A DNA stretch of 64,000 bases from Lytechinus pictus (Eukaryota > Echinodermata > Echinoidea > Temnopleuroida > Toxopneustidae). This document shows positions 12,501 through 22,403 of the stretch, piece by piece. Each line of letters begins with the position of its first letter. Position 1 is the stretch's first letter. The DNA lies in the NCBI RefSeq assembly GCF_037042905.1, contig NC_087258.1, positions 1 through 64,000 on the forward strand, given 5' to 3'. The notes beneath the pieces are model-generated. The model had not been told where the DNA came from. It did no database searches and was given only the letters and a program-made list of their open reading frames with translations. Position numbers and translations under genes: made by a program.

Positions 12501-13592
12501 ACCCTTGATCTTGCACATGAATCACATCCAGGAATAGTGAGAATGAAACAAATGTTGCGTACAAAAGTATGGTGGCCACAAATTGATGCAGAAGCAGAGT
12601 CAAAAGTAAAAATGTGTCATGTTTGCCAGGTGGAGATGCCTTCTCCTCCATCTGAGCCTCTTCAACCTTCCCAGATGCCACGATCTCCATGGAATAAGCT
12701 GCATATTGATCTATGTGGTCCACTTCCAACAGGAGAGTCACTTCTTGTTGTGATCGACGCTGCAACACGTTGGCCAGAAGTTGAAATTATTAGGTCCACT
12801 ACAACCAAAGTGATCATTTCTAGATTAGATCGCATATTTGCACAGCATGGTTATCCAGAGGAAATAGTCTCAGATAATGGTCCTCAATTTATATCCCAGG
12901 AATTCGCTAGCTATCTGAGATCGATTGGAGTCAATCACCGTCGTATTACTCCATATCACCCACAAGCGAACGCAGAGGTCGAGCGATTTAATGCAACGAT
13001 CATGAAGGCGATTAGGACGGCGAGGCACAGTGGTCGCGATTGGCACCAGGCCGTCAACACTTTTCTCCTTGCATATCGTTCGACTCCGCACCCTGCTACA
13101 AAGTCGTCACCAGCGAAGCTCCTTTATAATAGGGAATTACGCACAAAGTTGCCCTTCAATACAGCAACGCCAAAGAAAGCATTCAAGGAAGCTAGTCGCA
13201 ACGACAAAGTGTACAAAGAGAAAATGAAAAAATACCATGATGGAAAAACACAAAACCGACGTCGTGACAACGTCAAGTGTGGGGATCATGTCATTACTAA
13301 GCAAAGAAAGTGTGATAAGTTTTCCTCCCGATTTGACCCAAACCCATGGGTTGTAGTTGAGAAAAAAGGGGGAAGTGTAAAAATACGAAGGGGAAATGAA
13401 ATAACAATGCGCTACATGTCCCAAGTGAGGAAAATTCCAAATCGTGTGAATATAAACAATGAAGTCGAGGGCGATCTCGAAGATGACCGCATTATCCATA
13501 CAGAGGAAGCTCCATGCCCTCTTCGCAGATCTAACAGACAAATAAGACCACCAGATAGGCTAACATATTACCAATCTGGAATCATAATGTAA
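9573..13592 (+). CDS. Gag-Pol polyprotein of LTR retrotransposon 1
   Basis: A single 1339-residue frame, without frameshift or stop, encodes capsid-like Gag and the enzymes that copy and integrate the element. The start at 9573 is the first ATG outside the LTR. Visible in order: Gag; two zinc knuckles (Cys237 and Cys259 onward, the second a standard CX2CX4HX4C); aspartic protease DTGA (Asp332); reverse transcriptase with FSKLDLKWGYHQV and the catalytic pair in ISDD (Asp621-622, where YxDD is more usual); RNase H (RVDAS, Asp768; TDHKPLE); integrase with a His-His-Cys-Cys zinc region and catalytic Asp1046, Asp1101, Glu1137 in D-D(35)-E spacing. Gag and Pol are fused in one frame, so their ratio must be set by processing or another route. 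No envelope. All expected catalytic residues are present, so activity is possible. Confidence 0.93.
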   Translation: MSAHGLSQPAPFDASSARASNAWQAWKTAFEYYLLASQITDDSVKRALLLHCAGPNVQQLFATLDGTGTTYASALKALTDHFEPQRNVAYERHLFRQCSQNSGESTDDYCLRLRTLSASCDFGDQRDDNIRDQFIDQCSSKSLRRRLLREQNLKLSDLLLIARATEVADKQASSIEISNSTSLPVNDIRARQSQLTAGETQYSSSPRSFQPPQRDIPRGRRDNYGTSRRPSQHATICSNCGLDGHYASDTVCRARGQKCRRCQKTGHFSRMCRSSAPRNIANNQSSHAIHISSDSALNVSDNMCDETLFTVGNSNTSTRVDIAGISIDMLIDTGASVNIIDSSTYDWMRGQTTSNGIRLAPNHIRLFAYGSNTPLPVRGEFHATISCSRGTSAMATFFVVEGGTGCLLGKRTAIQLQLVKLEDANAVHMDTQPAAGDIKSAYPEVFTGFGKLEGYKAHVHVNPDVKPVAQPPRRIPFHLRSKVEEKLQELLEKDIIEPVTGPTSWASPLVVVPKPNGEVRVCVDMRRANQAVIRERHPIPTLDETLESLNGAAIFSKLDLKWGYHQVELDEESRDITTFVTHKGVMRYKRLIFGLSSASEIYQYAIQTALQGLEGVRNISDDIVVFGKDVEEHDIRLNAVLQRLRDRHLTVNADKCIFRAPRIMFFGFVISKDGISANEARVAAIKEARMPTNQSEVRSFLGLVNYCARLIPNLATIAEPLRKLTRGDQPWTWGPEQRQSFERLRNALTSDDVMAHFVTGAPTELRVDASPFGLGAVLTQTIDGITRPVAYASRTLSDVERRYSQTEREALAVVWGCERFHLFLSGAEFTLLTDHKPLEVIYGPHGKPHARIERWVLRLQQYKFKVRHMPGKTNPADVLSRLPIPNQPPRDRNIAEEYIDAIIAYAVPRALTREQITTASQADQEIQMVIESLKAGKWHENPKLSPYRRIANELSAKNGLLLRGKRIVIPSVLREQTLDLAHESHPGIVRMKQMLRTKVWWPQIDAEAESKVKMCHVCQVEMPSPPSEPLQPSQMPRSPWNKLHIDLCGPLPTGESLLVVIDAATRWPEVEIIRSTTTKVIISRLDRIFAQHGYPEEIVSDNGPQFISQEFASYLRSIGVNHRRITPYHPQANAEVERFNATIMKAIRTARHSGRDWHQAVNTFLLAYRSTPHPATKSSPAKLLYNRELRTKLPFNTATPKKAFKEASRNDKVYKEKMKKYHDGKTQNRRRDNVKCGDHVITKQRKCDKFSSRFDPNPWVVVEKKGGSVKIRRGNEITMRYMSQVRKIPNRVNINNEVEGDLEDDRIIHTEEAPCPLRRSNRQIRPPDRLTYYQSGIIM

Positions 13593-14373
13593 ATTCATTG
13601 AAATGAAGACAATAACTGATTCGATAATCTAACCGACAGAACATTCGCATCGCAGAAAGAACTCAAGTTACTATTGACCATTCACTTACTTAATATTCTG
13701 TGTAAATAGGGGAAGTATCCTTGATTCAAACAAACCTTTTGTTTTGTTTTTTCTGATTTGTTTTCTATTCTGCAAGTGTAAAATATATGAAATATCTTCC
13801 CTGTGTGAACAATTCAATGATACATGGAACTATGTTGTTTTTCTCTTGAAAGTTACATTTGATGTGTCCTTATCTTATATAATTTGTAAGTTTTATTCAG
13901 CTTTGTTTTATTTTCTATGTTTTCTTTGTTTACTCCTTTCTATAAGTTTCACTTTTCTTCTAAATGAACCATTCAGTCGATCTATCGTACAATGATTATA
14001 ACAGTGTCTTGCAAACGCATATTGCATATGTCTAATTGTTTTTGTATACTGCATAAAGTTGTTGTTTTCTCATAGTTTTCTTTCAGTTATGATGATCACG
14101 TGTCTATTTAGTCTTCGTTTGAAGATTGCCTTAATCATTTTGTATTCCTATCCTTCTCAAACTGATGTTTTCCTTCTTAACTATCAAGCTTTTTGACTCA
14201 TGTTAATAACTGAAGGAAAGTTCACTTGTTTCCAATAAGATTTCATTGTACCATGTACATGTGTTTAGTTTTCACCTTTTAGGTGTTATGTATCAAGACG
14301 AAGTTTGAAAAGATAATTATGTTATTATATAGTCACATTTGAATTGTACTTTGAATCCGAGAAAAGGAGGGAT
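13593..14373 (+). other. 3' untranslated part and polypurine tract of LTR retrotransposon 1
   Basis: About 780 bp of T-rich sequence without an ORF of note separates the gag-pol stop from the right LTR, so no envelope gene is present. The final GAGAAAAGGAGGGA, at about 14360-14372, directly abuts the right LTR and is the likely polypurine tract that primes plus-strand synthesis. Confidence 0.8.
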
Positions 14374-14790
14374 ATTGTGTTCATACACACACATTTCATT
14401 CTTCATCAAGCCATCCTCTCATTCTGTCATTCCAAGGAGATAGTGATATCTCCTTGGTCATTCTATCATGTTATTCATCTACACCCTCATGCTTCATTAT
14501 CTCAACTGCTGTTATACCTCCGTTCACAAGGTCACCTCCATCCCTGTCTCCATCCTCCAGACTTGTTATGTAAACATTGACCATACCCCATTAACCACAT
14601 CATGAACAGACCCTTGTTCTCTCCATCTGGTTCATTTATCATCCTGCCCCACAGAGAATATAATGTTATGTACAGTGTATAATATATTGGACTAGTGGAA
14701 ATAAAGTCAGTCTGGATTGTAACTCCAAATGAAAGCAGTCATACTCAGTTATTTATCGAGTACTGTGTGTTAGACTACACATACACAAAA
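14374..14790 (+). repeat. 3' LTR of LTR retrotransposon 1
   Basis: Same 417-bp length as the left LTR, with one difference seen by eye. AATAAA lies at 14700-14705. The right flank starts with the ATAGCT target duplication. Confidence 0.9.
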
Positions 14791-14796
14791 ATAGCT

Positions 14797-15205
14797 AAGT
14801 TAATAGAAGAAATAATCCAATTGAATTTGCACCAGTATTTAATCTCAAATGAACTTATCTCTATTGACCAATCTGCGTTTTTGAAATCACATTCTATGGT
14901 AACATGCCTCCATCGCGTCATCGATGATTGGTAGGATGCATTGAATAATCATGATATGGTTGGGGCATGTTTCTTTGATATATCAAAATGTTTCGACAGT
15001 ATAAACCATGAATTATTATTGTTTAAATTGAAGAAATATGGTATTATTGATGTTGAATTCAAATGGTTCAAAAGTTATTTATCTAACAGAAGACAATCTG
15101 TCCGATGTCATGGTTTTCAATCTCAACCGATCGATCTTGATATTGGAATTCCACAAGGGGGAGTCATTGGCCCTGATCTTTTTCTTATTTTTATCAATGT
15201 AATAA
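14797..15205 (+). pseudogene. LINE reverse transcriptase, 3' fragment (continues 8610-9143)
   Basis: The RT frame broken at 9143 resumes here: SAFLKSHSMVTCLHRVIDDW, then ACFFDISKCFDSINHELL (catalytic Asp region), then GIPQGGVIGPDLF. An in-frame TAG at 14932-14934 interrupts it between two recognisable RT blocks. The frame is cut at about 15205, before any YADD box, where unrelated sequence with GGAA repeats begins. The copy is therefore damaged in at least three ways: 5' truncation, stop codon, 3' loss. This is besides the LTR insertion. Confidence 0.85.
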
Positions 15206-15443
15206 GGAAGGAAGGAAGAGACTTTTGGGCCCGTCGTCAAGGTCGTAAAACTCTGTCCTGCAATGCAAATTGTGTGACATGAGATTTTTTTTCGTTTCGC
15301 ATCTGCAACGGAAACATTCAATATGCGTTTCGTGAACAAAATTCTGGTTGCTACTATGGTAACAGCGATATATCCGATTTAGGACGACTTTCCAGAGCCA
15401 CATTTGGTTCCTCCCAGAGCTCGAGAGGCCGCCCGGGGGGCCC

Positions 15444-15719
15444 AATTCCATTGACGAGTGGATACCAGGCGCGACCACGCGTAAAAGGGGGCAGAGTGGG
15501 CAAGTACGTTACGTATAGGCCTATGTAACGTTATAAAGGTGTCAAAAAACGATGATTAAAATATTGAAAAAAGGGATATATTCCCAATACTTGTAGGGTT
15601 TCACAAGCCAAATACTTGTTAAGAGATGTATTTTTATAATCTGGAAAAGACTTGCTTTCCTTGTTTAGTGTACTTTTGGAAACCCCATGGTCGTGCCTGG
15701 TATCCACTCATCAATGGAA
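15444..15719. repeat. Inverted repeat, about 35-50 bp arms
   Basis: The left arm at about 15444-15480 (CCATTGACGAGTGGATACCA and beyond) is complemented by the right arm at about 15686-15719 (TGGTATCCACTCATCAATGG). The match extends into C/G runs on the outer-left and inner-right sides. The loop of about 205 bp has no ORF. It could be a small foldback element or two opposed copies of one repeat. The 15206-15443 stretch before it shows nothing recognisable. Confidence 0.7.
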
Positions 15720-15788
15720 GTGCTCCCCCCGGAATTTGAATCTAATCCCCATATCTGGGGAAAGTAAAACATAATGCCCATTACATCG

Positions 15789-15923
15789 TGTGCTAGAGGC
15801 GTATCGTTTGTGTAGAAGAAGTAAACAAAATAAAATAAACCCGCAAATACGTCTGAACTTCAGCCGAATTTGCGTTTTTTTTTCTTTGTTTACTCCTACA
15901 CAAAACGATATGCCTCTAGCACA
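15789..15923. repeat. 135-bp imperfect palindrome (MITE-like hairpin)
   Basis: The outer arms TGTGCTAGAGGCGTATCG (from 15789) and CGATATGCCTCTAGCACA (to 15923) are complementary over about 39 bp. The inner segment around CTGAACTTCAG (centre 15858) is itself palindromic, flanked by CGCAAATACG and CGAATTTGCG. The whole unit can fold into one long hairpin with two mismatched bulges. No ORF. Confidence 0.8.
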
Positions 15924-17875
15924 CAATATATAGGCTTATTGTATATGCTGTGTACATATCAACGCATGCGAAATGTTTTTGGCTGGAGAGGTGATCTGAC
16001 CAATGGAATCAATTGCCAGTGATCCACCAATAATCCACATTCATTTTTGAATAAGTACATGTATGATGTATAATTGTTTTCCTTTTAAATACATGCAGAA
16101 CTATGTGATTAGCAATATAAATTCTGTAAACTGTCTCGACCAACTGGTACATGTACATGTACTCCTGTCATTAATGTCAAGTAGTCATTTCAATTATAGT
16201 TTTTGTTACAAATCTCTTATCTCTTGCCATTTTCTATCTTGTAACTTCGTGCTCCCCCCGTTATTCTATCTATCTATTTGTCTATCTATCTATCTGTTTT
16301 TTATACCTACTTTTTTCTTCTTCAACATATCCATTATTCATCTGTAAATAGTTTTTAACCACATATGTATCCTTGTATAACCTTAGTACAACCTATTTCC
16401 CTTTTTAAGTATTATCAACCAGTTTAGCTAGAATGAAGTTTTGCTTTAAACAAATAATGTATTGTTTCAATACTGAGGGACCGTATAACAAGCCTGGCTT
16501 CCAAAGGTCTCCTCGTCTTCCTTGTCTTTACATTACTTTCCTTTAATTATCGATATTTGTTGCTTTTAAACGTTCTCGACATATGCGTTAGCATATAATA
16601 TTGTACATGTATCTTGCCATATGTTAATTTTTCAAGGAGGATCAATAAAGTTCAATTAAATGCAATGTCGATTCGATGGACTGTAATGATCTATATCTAA
16701 GCCTTAATTCAGTAAGTTTTTCTTCACGCAATATGTACTCGATTTGTTTGAAAAACCACTTTCTTATCCATGTCATAATCTATTGTGGGCCCTGCATTTC
16801 GAATATATCCAGCCAGCTGTCACAGTACAGGCTTGCCGTCGGCTCAGGGGGCATATACGATGATGACCAGACGTAAATTCATGAAAACGGGATGGTGCGG
16901 GTGTCACGTGAAAGAATTTTGCACACGAAAAGCAGATCAATAGGGCCTGTATCACAAAGCATAGCAATTAATGTAGAACAGTTTTCTATGATTGATTCCA
17001 TAGATTATAATGTACAATTAATCGTAAAAATCGAATGTACGATTAATCACTAATTTTGGTGTTAGGGTACCCTAATGTTACCGTCCCTGAGGTTTGCGAA
17101 AGGTGGCTATTAATTATTTTTTATTATAAATGAAATATGCAAGTTTATTCATGAAAAACATTATTTGCAAATTTAACACCTAATTCCACTTCAAAATTTT
17201 TTTTTTTCCAGATGTCATCTTTGTAATGTAATTTAAAGGTTTCCATAAAGAAAAATTACGAAAACCAATTTTTTCCTTATGTATTTCTTTGTTTTGAGAA
17301 TATCTTTTGTATTTCCTTGTTTTTCATATTTTTTTTATATTGCCTTGTAGTTTATGTGGTAAAGAATGTGCAAGCCAAATTTCGGCGCGTTGTGCGAACA
17401 ACGGCCGAGATCAGTAAAGGGGCCATCATTCCCCCCGTCCTCAATACATCTCAAATAGCATAGTCCTTTTAGGGTTAACAATAATCATGGCATTGGAAAG
17501 CGGATGTGATGTGGGTATTGGGAGCACCCCCAATAATTCCCATGGGATGAGGCGTGTATTATTATATTCTCCATAGACAGCCCCTTTAAATGTTTGAAAG
17601 GCGTGACAAAATCGAAAAAATTAAGAAGAATGAATGACCGTTTTTTATTTTTATTTATAATTTTTTTGGGGGGAGGGGGATCATAAAATTTCTTTGGACC
17701 AAAATGGCACTGGCGTAAATCCGGTCCGAGCAGTGAGGGAGGGGGATGATTGCAATATATTTACCTGAAAAACAAAAATTTGGGGGACACCCCTACACCA
17801 AATGGCCACGGGGGTATATGACGATTCATGTACATAATACTACCATCTTTCAGTTAAAGGTCTATAACGATATTT
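15924..17875. other. Spacer without a gene; TCTA microsatellite
   Basis: AT-rich sequence with a short ATCT/TCTA microsatellite at about 16262-16298. No ORF here has recognisable protein content. Homopolymers and a G-run near 17665-17680 are the only other features seen. Confidence 0.5.
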
Positions 17876-17996
17876 CCGATTGCTGTAAAACTAATGAATC
17901 GCAGTTAATGTCAATAAGTGAGCGAGCGAAGCGAGCTCGCAAATTTTCAGTAATTGGGGGACAAAATGGTGTCCAAAACCTAAGTGGTGTGTAATT
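17876..17996 (+). repeat. Dispersed repeat with GAGCGAAGCGAGC core, left copy
   Basis: AAGTGAGCGAGCGAAGCGAG, then AAATTTT, a GGGGGACAAAATGG-like block and GGTGTGTAA, match in order the stretch at 39120-39243. The two copies are diverged, lie in the same orientation, and sit on either side of the inverted-repeat element 18045-39047. Confidence 0.5.
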
Positions 17997-18734
17997 ATCA
18001 CATCACGGGCAATTTATACCTTTAATCTGTAAATGTTACATGTAAACTCCTCAAAAAAGTTTGGACATCTGACTTTGATCGATGATTCCTCCTCGGTTTT
18101 TGTAAATATCAATGTGTTATTAATATCGCTGAAAGCTCATTTAATTTTCTTTAAAATGATACCCTACATAATATGATTATGGTTCACATGAAGGTGCAGT
18201 GCCTTGAAATGTGGAGCAAGTTTAAAATTCAAAAGTTGGAAAATGACACAATATTAAATATCTCTGTTCTTTTTTCCGTGGTGATGAGTGAGTTTCTCAG
18301 CGGTTTCTTTTGACTTTGATCGATAATTCCACATCGGTTTTTAGTAAATATTAAATGTGTAAATAACATCAATGAATAGCTCATTTAATTTTCTTTAACA
18401 TTTATTTATTTATTTATTTCAAATATTTAAAAGAAGGGTAGCTCAATCAGCAACAAGCTGGTTTTCGTTGAGGCCCTTCGTGAACAAACACAAATATAAA
18501 ACATGGTAATATATTCAAATATAAACAAAGAATAGAGCATAAATACTAATATTGAAAAAAAAGAAATGAAATGAAATAAGCATAATTAACTATGGAAAAT
18601 AACAGAACAAATGAAGTATGATACTGTACAGATTTTACCTAAAACTAAACGAAAACATTATATACACATGAAAAGAGATAAAATATGTACAAAATGAGGA
18701 GAAAGAATAAAATAGATTCCACCATTAGTCCCTA

Positions 18735-20678
18735 TTACATATTAAAGGTTTTTTCCCATTTAGCCATTTCCCGTTTGAACTGTTTAATGTTTTCTATGAA
18801 TCGGAGGTGTTCGGGTAGTTTATTCCAATGTAATGGGCCTGTGACAAAAAATGATTTCTGATAAAAGGTTGTACGAGCATATGGCACCCTGATTATCATC
18901 TTATTTGTGCTTCTAGTTGTTCGGGAGGATATTTTCTCTATATAAATAAACTTATCACAAAGCACCTGGGGAGCAGCTTCGTGTAAACATTTATGAACCA
19001 TTAAGCGAGATGCTCTAAAAAAGACATTGCGTATTTTGGGCCAGGATAATATTTTGAAAATTTGTTCAGATGGAGTTTCCCAAGAGAAGTTAGATACCAT
19101 GTATGCTGCCCTCTTATGTAATCTCTCTAACTTACTGTGATTAATTTCAGATCTTTCCGACCAGACGGTACAGCAATACATTATATGGAGCATTACAAAA
19201 GCCCAAGACAGCTTATTCAATTGTGCTTTATCAAAATACTGTTTACAGCGGCGAATAGTTCCTAGTTTTTGTTTTACAATTAAAGATATGCTGTCAACGT
19301 GTTTTTTAAAGTCGAGATTGTTATCTATGATAACTCCTAAACATTTATATTCATTTACACATTCCAATTGACATCCATTTAACACTATCGATAGCATATT
19401 GCTGTCTAGTGACCTTAGCTTTTGTTTTGATCCTAGTAGCATCGTTTTGGTCTTGTCACTATTCAAAATCAACTTGTTTTTATTGAGCCAAGAGTCCAAA
19501 TCCCTAAGAGCTTTTGACAGTTTTAGCTCAACCTCTTGCTTCGATCCCCCCCAAACAGAAATAGTAGTATCGTCAGCATACATGTAAACGGTGCCATTTG
19601 GTATAGCGTTTGGGAGATCATTAATGAATAAAGTGAAAAGTATCGGGGCTAAGATCGAACCCTGTGGCACACCCATTGTAATGTTTCGTAGAGTAGATTT
19701 TTCTTTTCCTAAAGATACATATTGTTGGCGGTTTTTCAAGTAAGAATCAAACCATTTGATGACACTAGGTGAGAATCCATATTGATATAATTTATCTAAT
19801 AGTAGGGAGTGGTTAACCGTATCAAATGTACGTCGAAGGTCTATAAAAGCTATACCATTCAGGTGTCCTTTATCTACATTCTCTGACCATTGATTCACCA
19901 TGCATAATAAAGCTGTTTCGCATGAATGCTTAGGGCGAAACCCAAACTGATTCTTATATAAGTAGTCTTTCTGAGATATATAATCAAATACGTTTAAATA
20001 CACTGCCCTTTCGATTATTTTAGATAAAATCGGCAGTATAGATACAGGCCTGTAATTTTTCAGTGTGGCTGAATCCCCTCCTTTTGGAATCGGTTGGACT
20101 CTGGCTATTTTCCAAGCATCAGGGTATACAGAAGACTTTAAGGACAGATTCAATATATATACTAAGCTTCCAATTACACAAGGAATATCACAAATATATT
20201 TCAGTATTTTGACGGAGAGTTCGTCATATCCAGTTGCTTTTTTGCAACTATAAGATTTTATCTCTTTGATGACGAAATCTATAGAAATAATAGAGAAATT
20301 AAACAGATCACTTTTTGTCTGCTTTTCCGAATTTTCTTCATTAATGTGTTCACACTCTTTGGAATTCTCAACACTTTGTTCAAAATTGTTAGTGAGTTCC
20401 TGAACTGAGTCAATAAAATATGTATTGAAGAGCTCAACAATTTCTTTCAAGTCAGATATTTCGGCATCGTTTACGTTCAATGTCATATTTTTAGATTGCT
20501 TTTTCTTAGTCAGACGCCGCATAACATCCCACAGTGCATTTGCGTTACCTGATTTAACATCTAATAAAGAGGTAATATATGATTTTTTAAGCTTATTGAG
20601 TTCCCTTGTCACCAGGTTTCTATACCTTTTATATTGATTCCAAAGATATGATGACGACAGTTTGATTGCTTTTTTCAT
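18735..20678 (-). pseudogene. LINE ORF2, reverse transcriptase portion
   Basis: A 647-codon frame covers the whole RT domain and C-terminal region. Visible blocks: NYRPVSILPILSKIIERAV, FGFRPKHSCETALL, AFIDLRRTFDTVNH (first catalytic Asp), GVPQGSILAPILF, and YADDTTISVW carrying the catalytic Asp pair. The C-terminal LINE signature FFVTGPLHWNKLPEHLR is present. The frame is out of register with the endonuclease portion just upstream on this strand, which ends in TGA at 20675-20677 and overlaps the apparent ATG by one base. That looks like a frameshift in an originally continuous ORF2 rather than a real second start. RT motifs are preserved but the gene as a whole is broken. Confidence 0.9.
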
Positions 20679-21189
20679 GTAAGTAATCCCTTGTATTCAT
20701 CAATGCAATTACCTGTCACCCACGGACACGCCTTGTTTCGTATACGTTTTCTTTTGTATGGTGCACATTTGTTTATAATTTCCATCAGCGGCTTGTACCA
20801 TATGTCCCATGCACAATTTACATCTTCACATTGATATACATCTTCAAAATGAACTTGGGGTAATAAAGACTGAAATTCAGAGAATTCAAAGCCTTTGAAA
20901 TCTCTCCATTCTATAATATTTTCTTTTTGATTAATATCTATATCACCGTAGACAGTAAAAATCGTATAGTGATCACTGAAAGATGTTTTTATTACTCCAT
21001 TCATTAAGTGGTTGTCTATATCAGTGGAATATATAAGATCAATAATAGTTTGTGACGTTGTCGTCACTCGTGTTGGTATATCAATTAATTGATCAAACAA
21101 AAAACCAGTCATGATTTCATCAAGAGATCGAGACAAAGAATCAATATAGCATGGAGACATATCACAGTTCAGATCTCCAAGTAATATAA
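20675..21189 (-). pseudogene. LINE ORF2, C-terminal half of AP endonuclease
   Basis: From the LTR edge at 21189 downward the frame reads ILLGDLNCDMS (the GDLN catalytic block) and then FSDHYTIF (the SDH block that ends the AP-endonuclease fold). A linker follows, ending at TGA 20675-20677. It joins in frame to the N-terminal half at 35683-36160 on the far side of LTR element 2. Residues read above 21189 belong to the LTR. Confidence 0.88.
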
Positions 21190-21832
21190 TGTTATGTGAT
21201 GATAAGATATATCTCACATATTCAATAATATATCAATACATAATCAATACTTAATCAATGCTTCTACAGGAAGTATAACAGGAAACTATATGTCTACCAA
21301 TTCCAACTTTCTTAAGAAAGTATTACTCATCCGTCTTTCAGCTAAACTTCTGACCACACACATTTTATGGGTTTGTTATTCACTAAATTTCATGTTCTCC
21401 CTATAAGGTCAACTCCCCCAATTCAGAGTAAAGTTATGACGCACATATTGTTTTGGTCAAGCATCCAAGGTTGACCAACACCTGTTTGGTTGTAAAGAGT
21501 CTAGACCAGACCAGTATAAAAGGGGTTCACTTCTGAACCCAAATCAGAATGCAGATTGGTTTACAGATTACTTTAGAGATGGTTCCAGCATACAGACAGC
21601 TACAGAAGAGTTTATATTTTATACTGCAGAATTTATATCATCTTCATCTTTAGAGTATAGTCACCATCAGACTTACTCATGTTCCTGTATTATTTGTCAT
21701 CATCATCAACTTATTTATAATCTTCAATAAATGTAAATATGAACTGTACAGGCTTTGTATTGCTTCGTCTCATTTATAACTTATAAGTCTGGTTGAAAGT
21801 AAAAGTGCAATCGATCCAACCCCAACACAACA
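21190..21832 (+). repeat. 5' LTR of LTR retrotransposon 2
   Basis: Starts TGTTATGTG and ends CCCAACACAACA. A TATAAAA box lies at 21514-21520 and an AATAAA signal at 21726-21731, giving a plausible U3-R-U5 order. TGGTGGAGAACC, starting at 21833, follows directly and is the likely primer-binding site. About 570 bp of leader separates it from gag. Confidence 0.9.
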
Positions 21833-22403
21833 TGGTGGAGAACCTGTTTTCAGCCAGCAATGTACTTTAACTCCGATAAATTGAACTTATTATCAGAGAG
21901 AGACACACACATTCGATGAAGCTGTTGCAATCTTCTACAAGCTTTTATATCGAACTCTTCTCAACAACAATGTACCTTTAATGACACAGCCCCCACAACC
22001 TCTACAATAGACATTAAAGACGGATGATCAGACGGAAGGACAGACGGAAGACCAGAAGGATGCTTTAGCAACATCAAAATTTCGTTTACCTGACGGACAA
22101 CAGAACAGATGACCTCGCCCCGTTTCCACCGATGACAAATCCAGCCCCTCTAGAAGGAAGAATAATTTGAATGACTGTTGGACTCTAGCATAAAATTGAA
22201 TTTTAATTTTTGCATTTTTCAAGCGTCGTATTTCTTTCATTTGGTTTTGGTAAGTGAAACTTCATATTTTCTACCTCGATACAAGAGAGAGCGAAAGAGT
22301 GTGTACACGCATCTGATTAATTTAAATTGTCTTTTGTAGTTTCCTCAATTTATATTTGCAGATTTCATTTGTACTTAACTTTGTTAGGATATTAATCACA
22401 ATA

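Larger units (their letters stand above)
9144..14790 (+). mobile_element. Ty3/gypsy LTR retrotransposon 1, apparently complete
   Basis: A 5.65-kb element has two 417-bp LTRs (9144-9560 and 14374-14790), a candidate primer-binding site directly after the left LTR, one long gag-pol reading frame, and a purine-rich tract directly before the right LTR. A 6-bp direct repeat ATAGCT flanks it (9138-9143 and 14791-14796) and is the likely target-site duplication. It lies inside a LINE RT frame that rejoins when the element is removed. I noticed a single LTR mismatch (9416 region, ATATAT versus ATTTAT), indicating a recent insertion. Domain order PR-RT-RNaseH-IN places it in Ty3/gypsy; there is no envelope ORF. 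Confidence 0.93.

Noticed and set aside
13137-13541. 134-codon minus-strand frame opposite the integrase C-terminus
   Set aside because: Shadow of gag-pol in LTR element 1; no independent evidence.
17050-17075. Interstitial telomere repeat at TTAGGGTACCCTAA
   Set aside because: Only one hexamer on each side of a chance palindrome, with no array.
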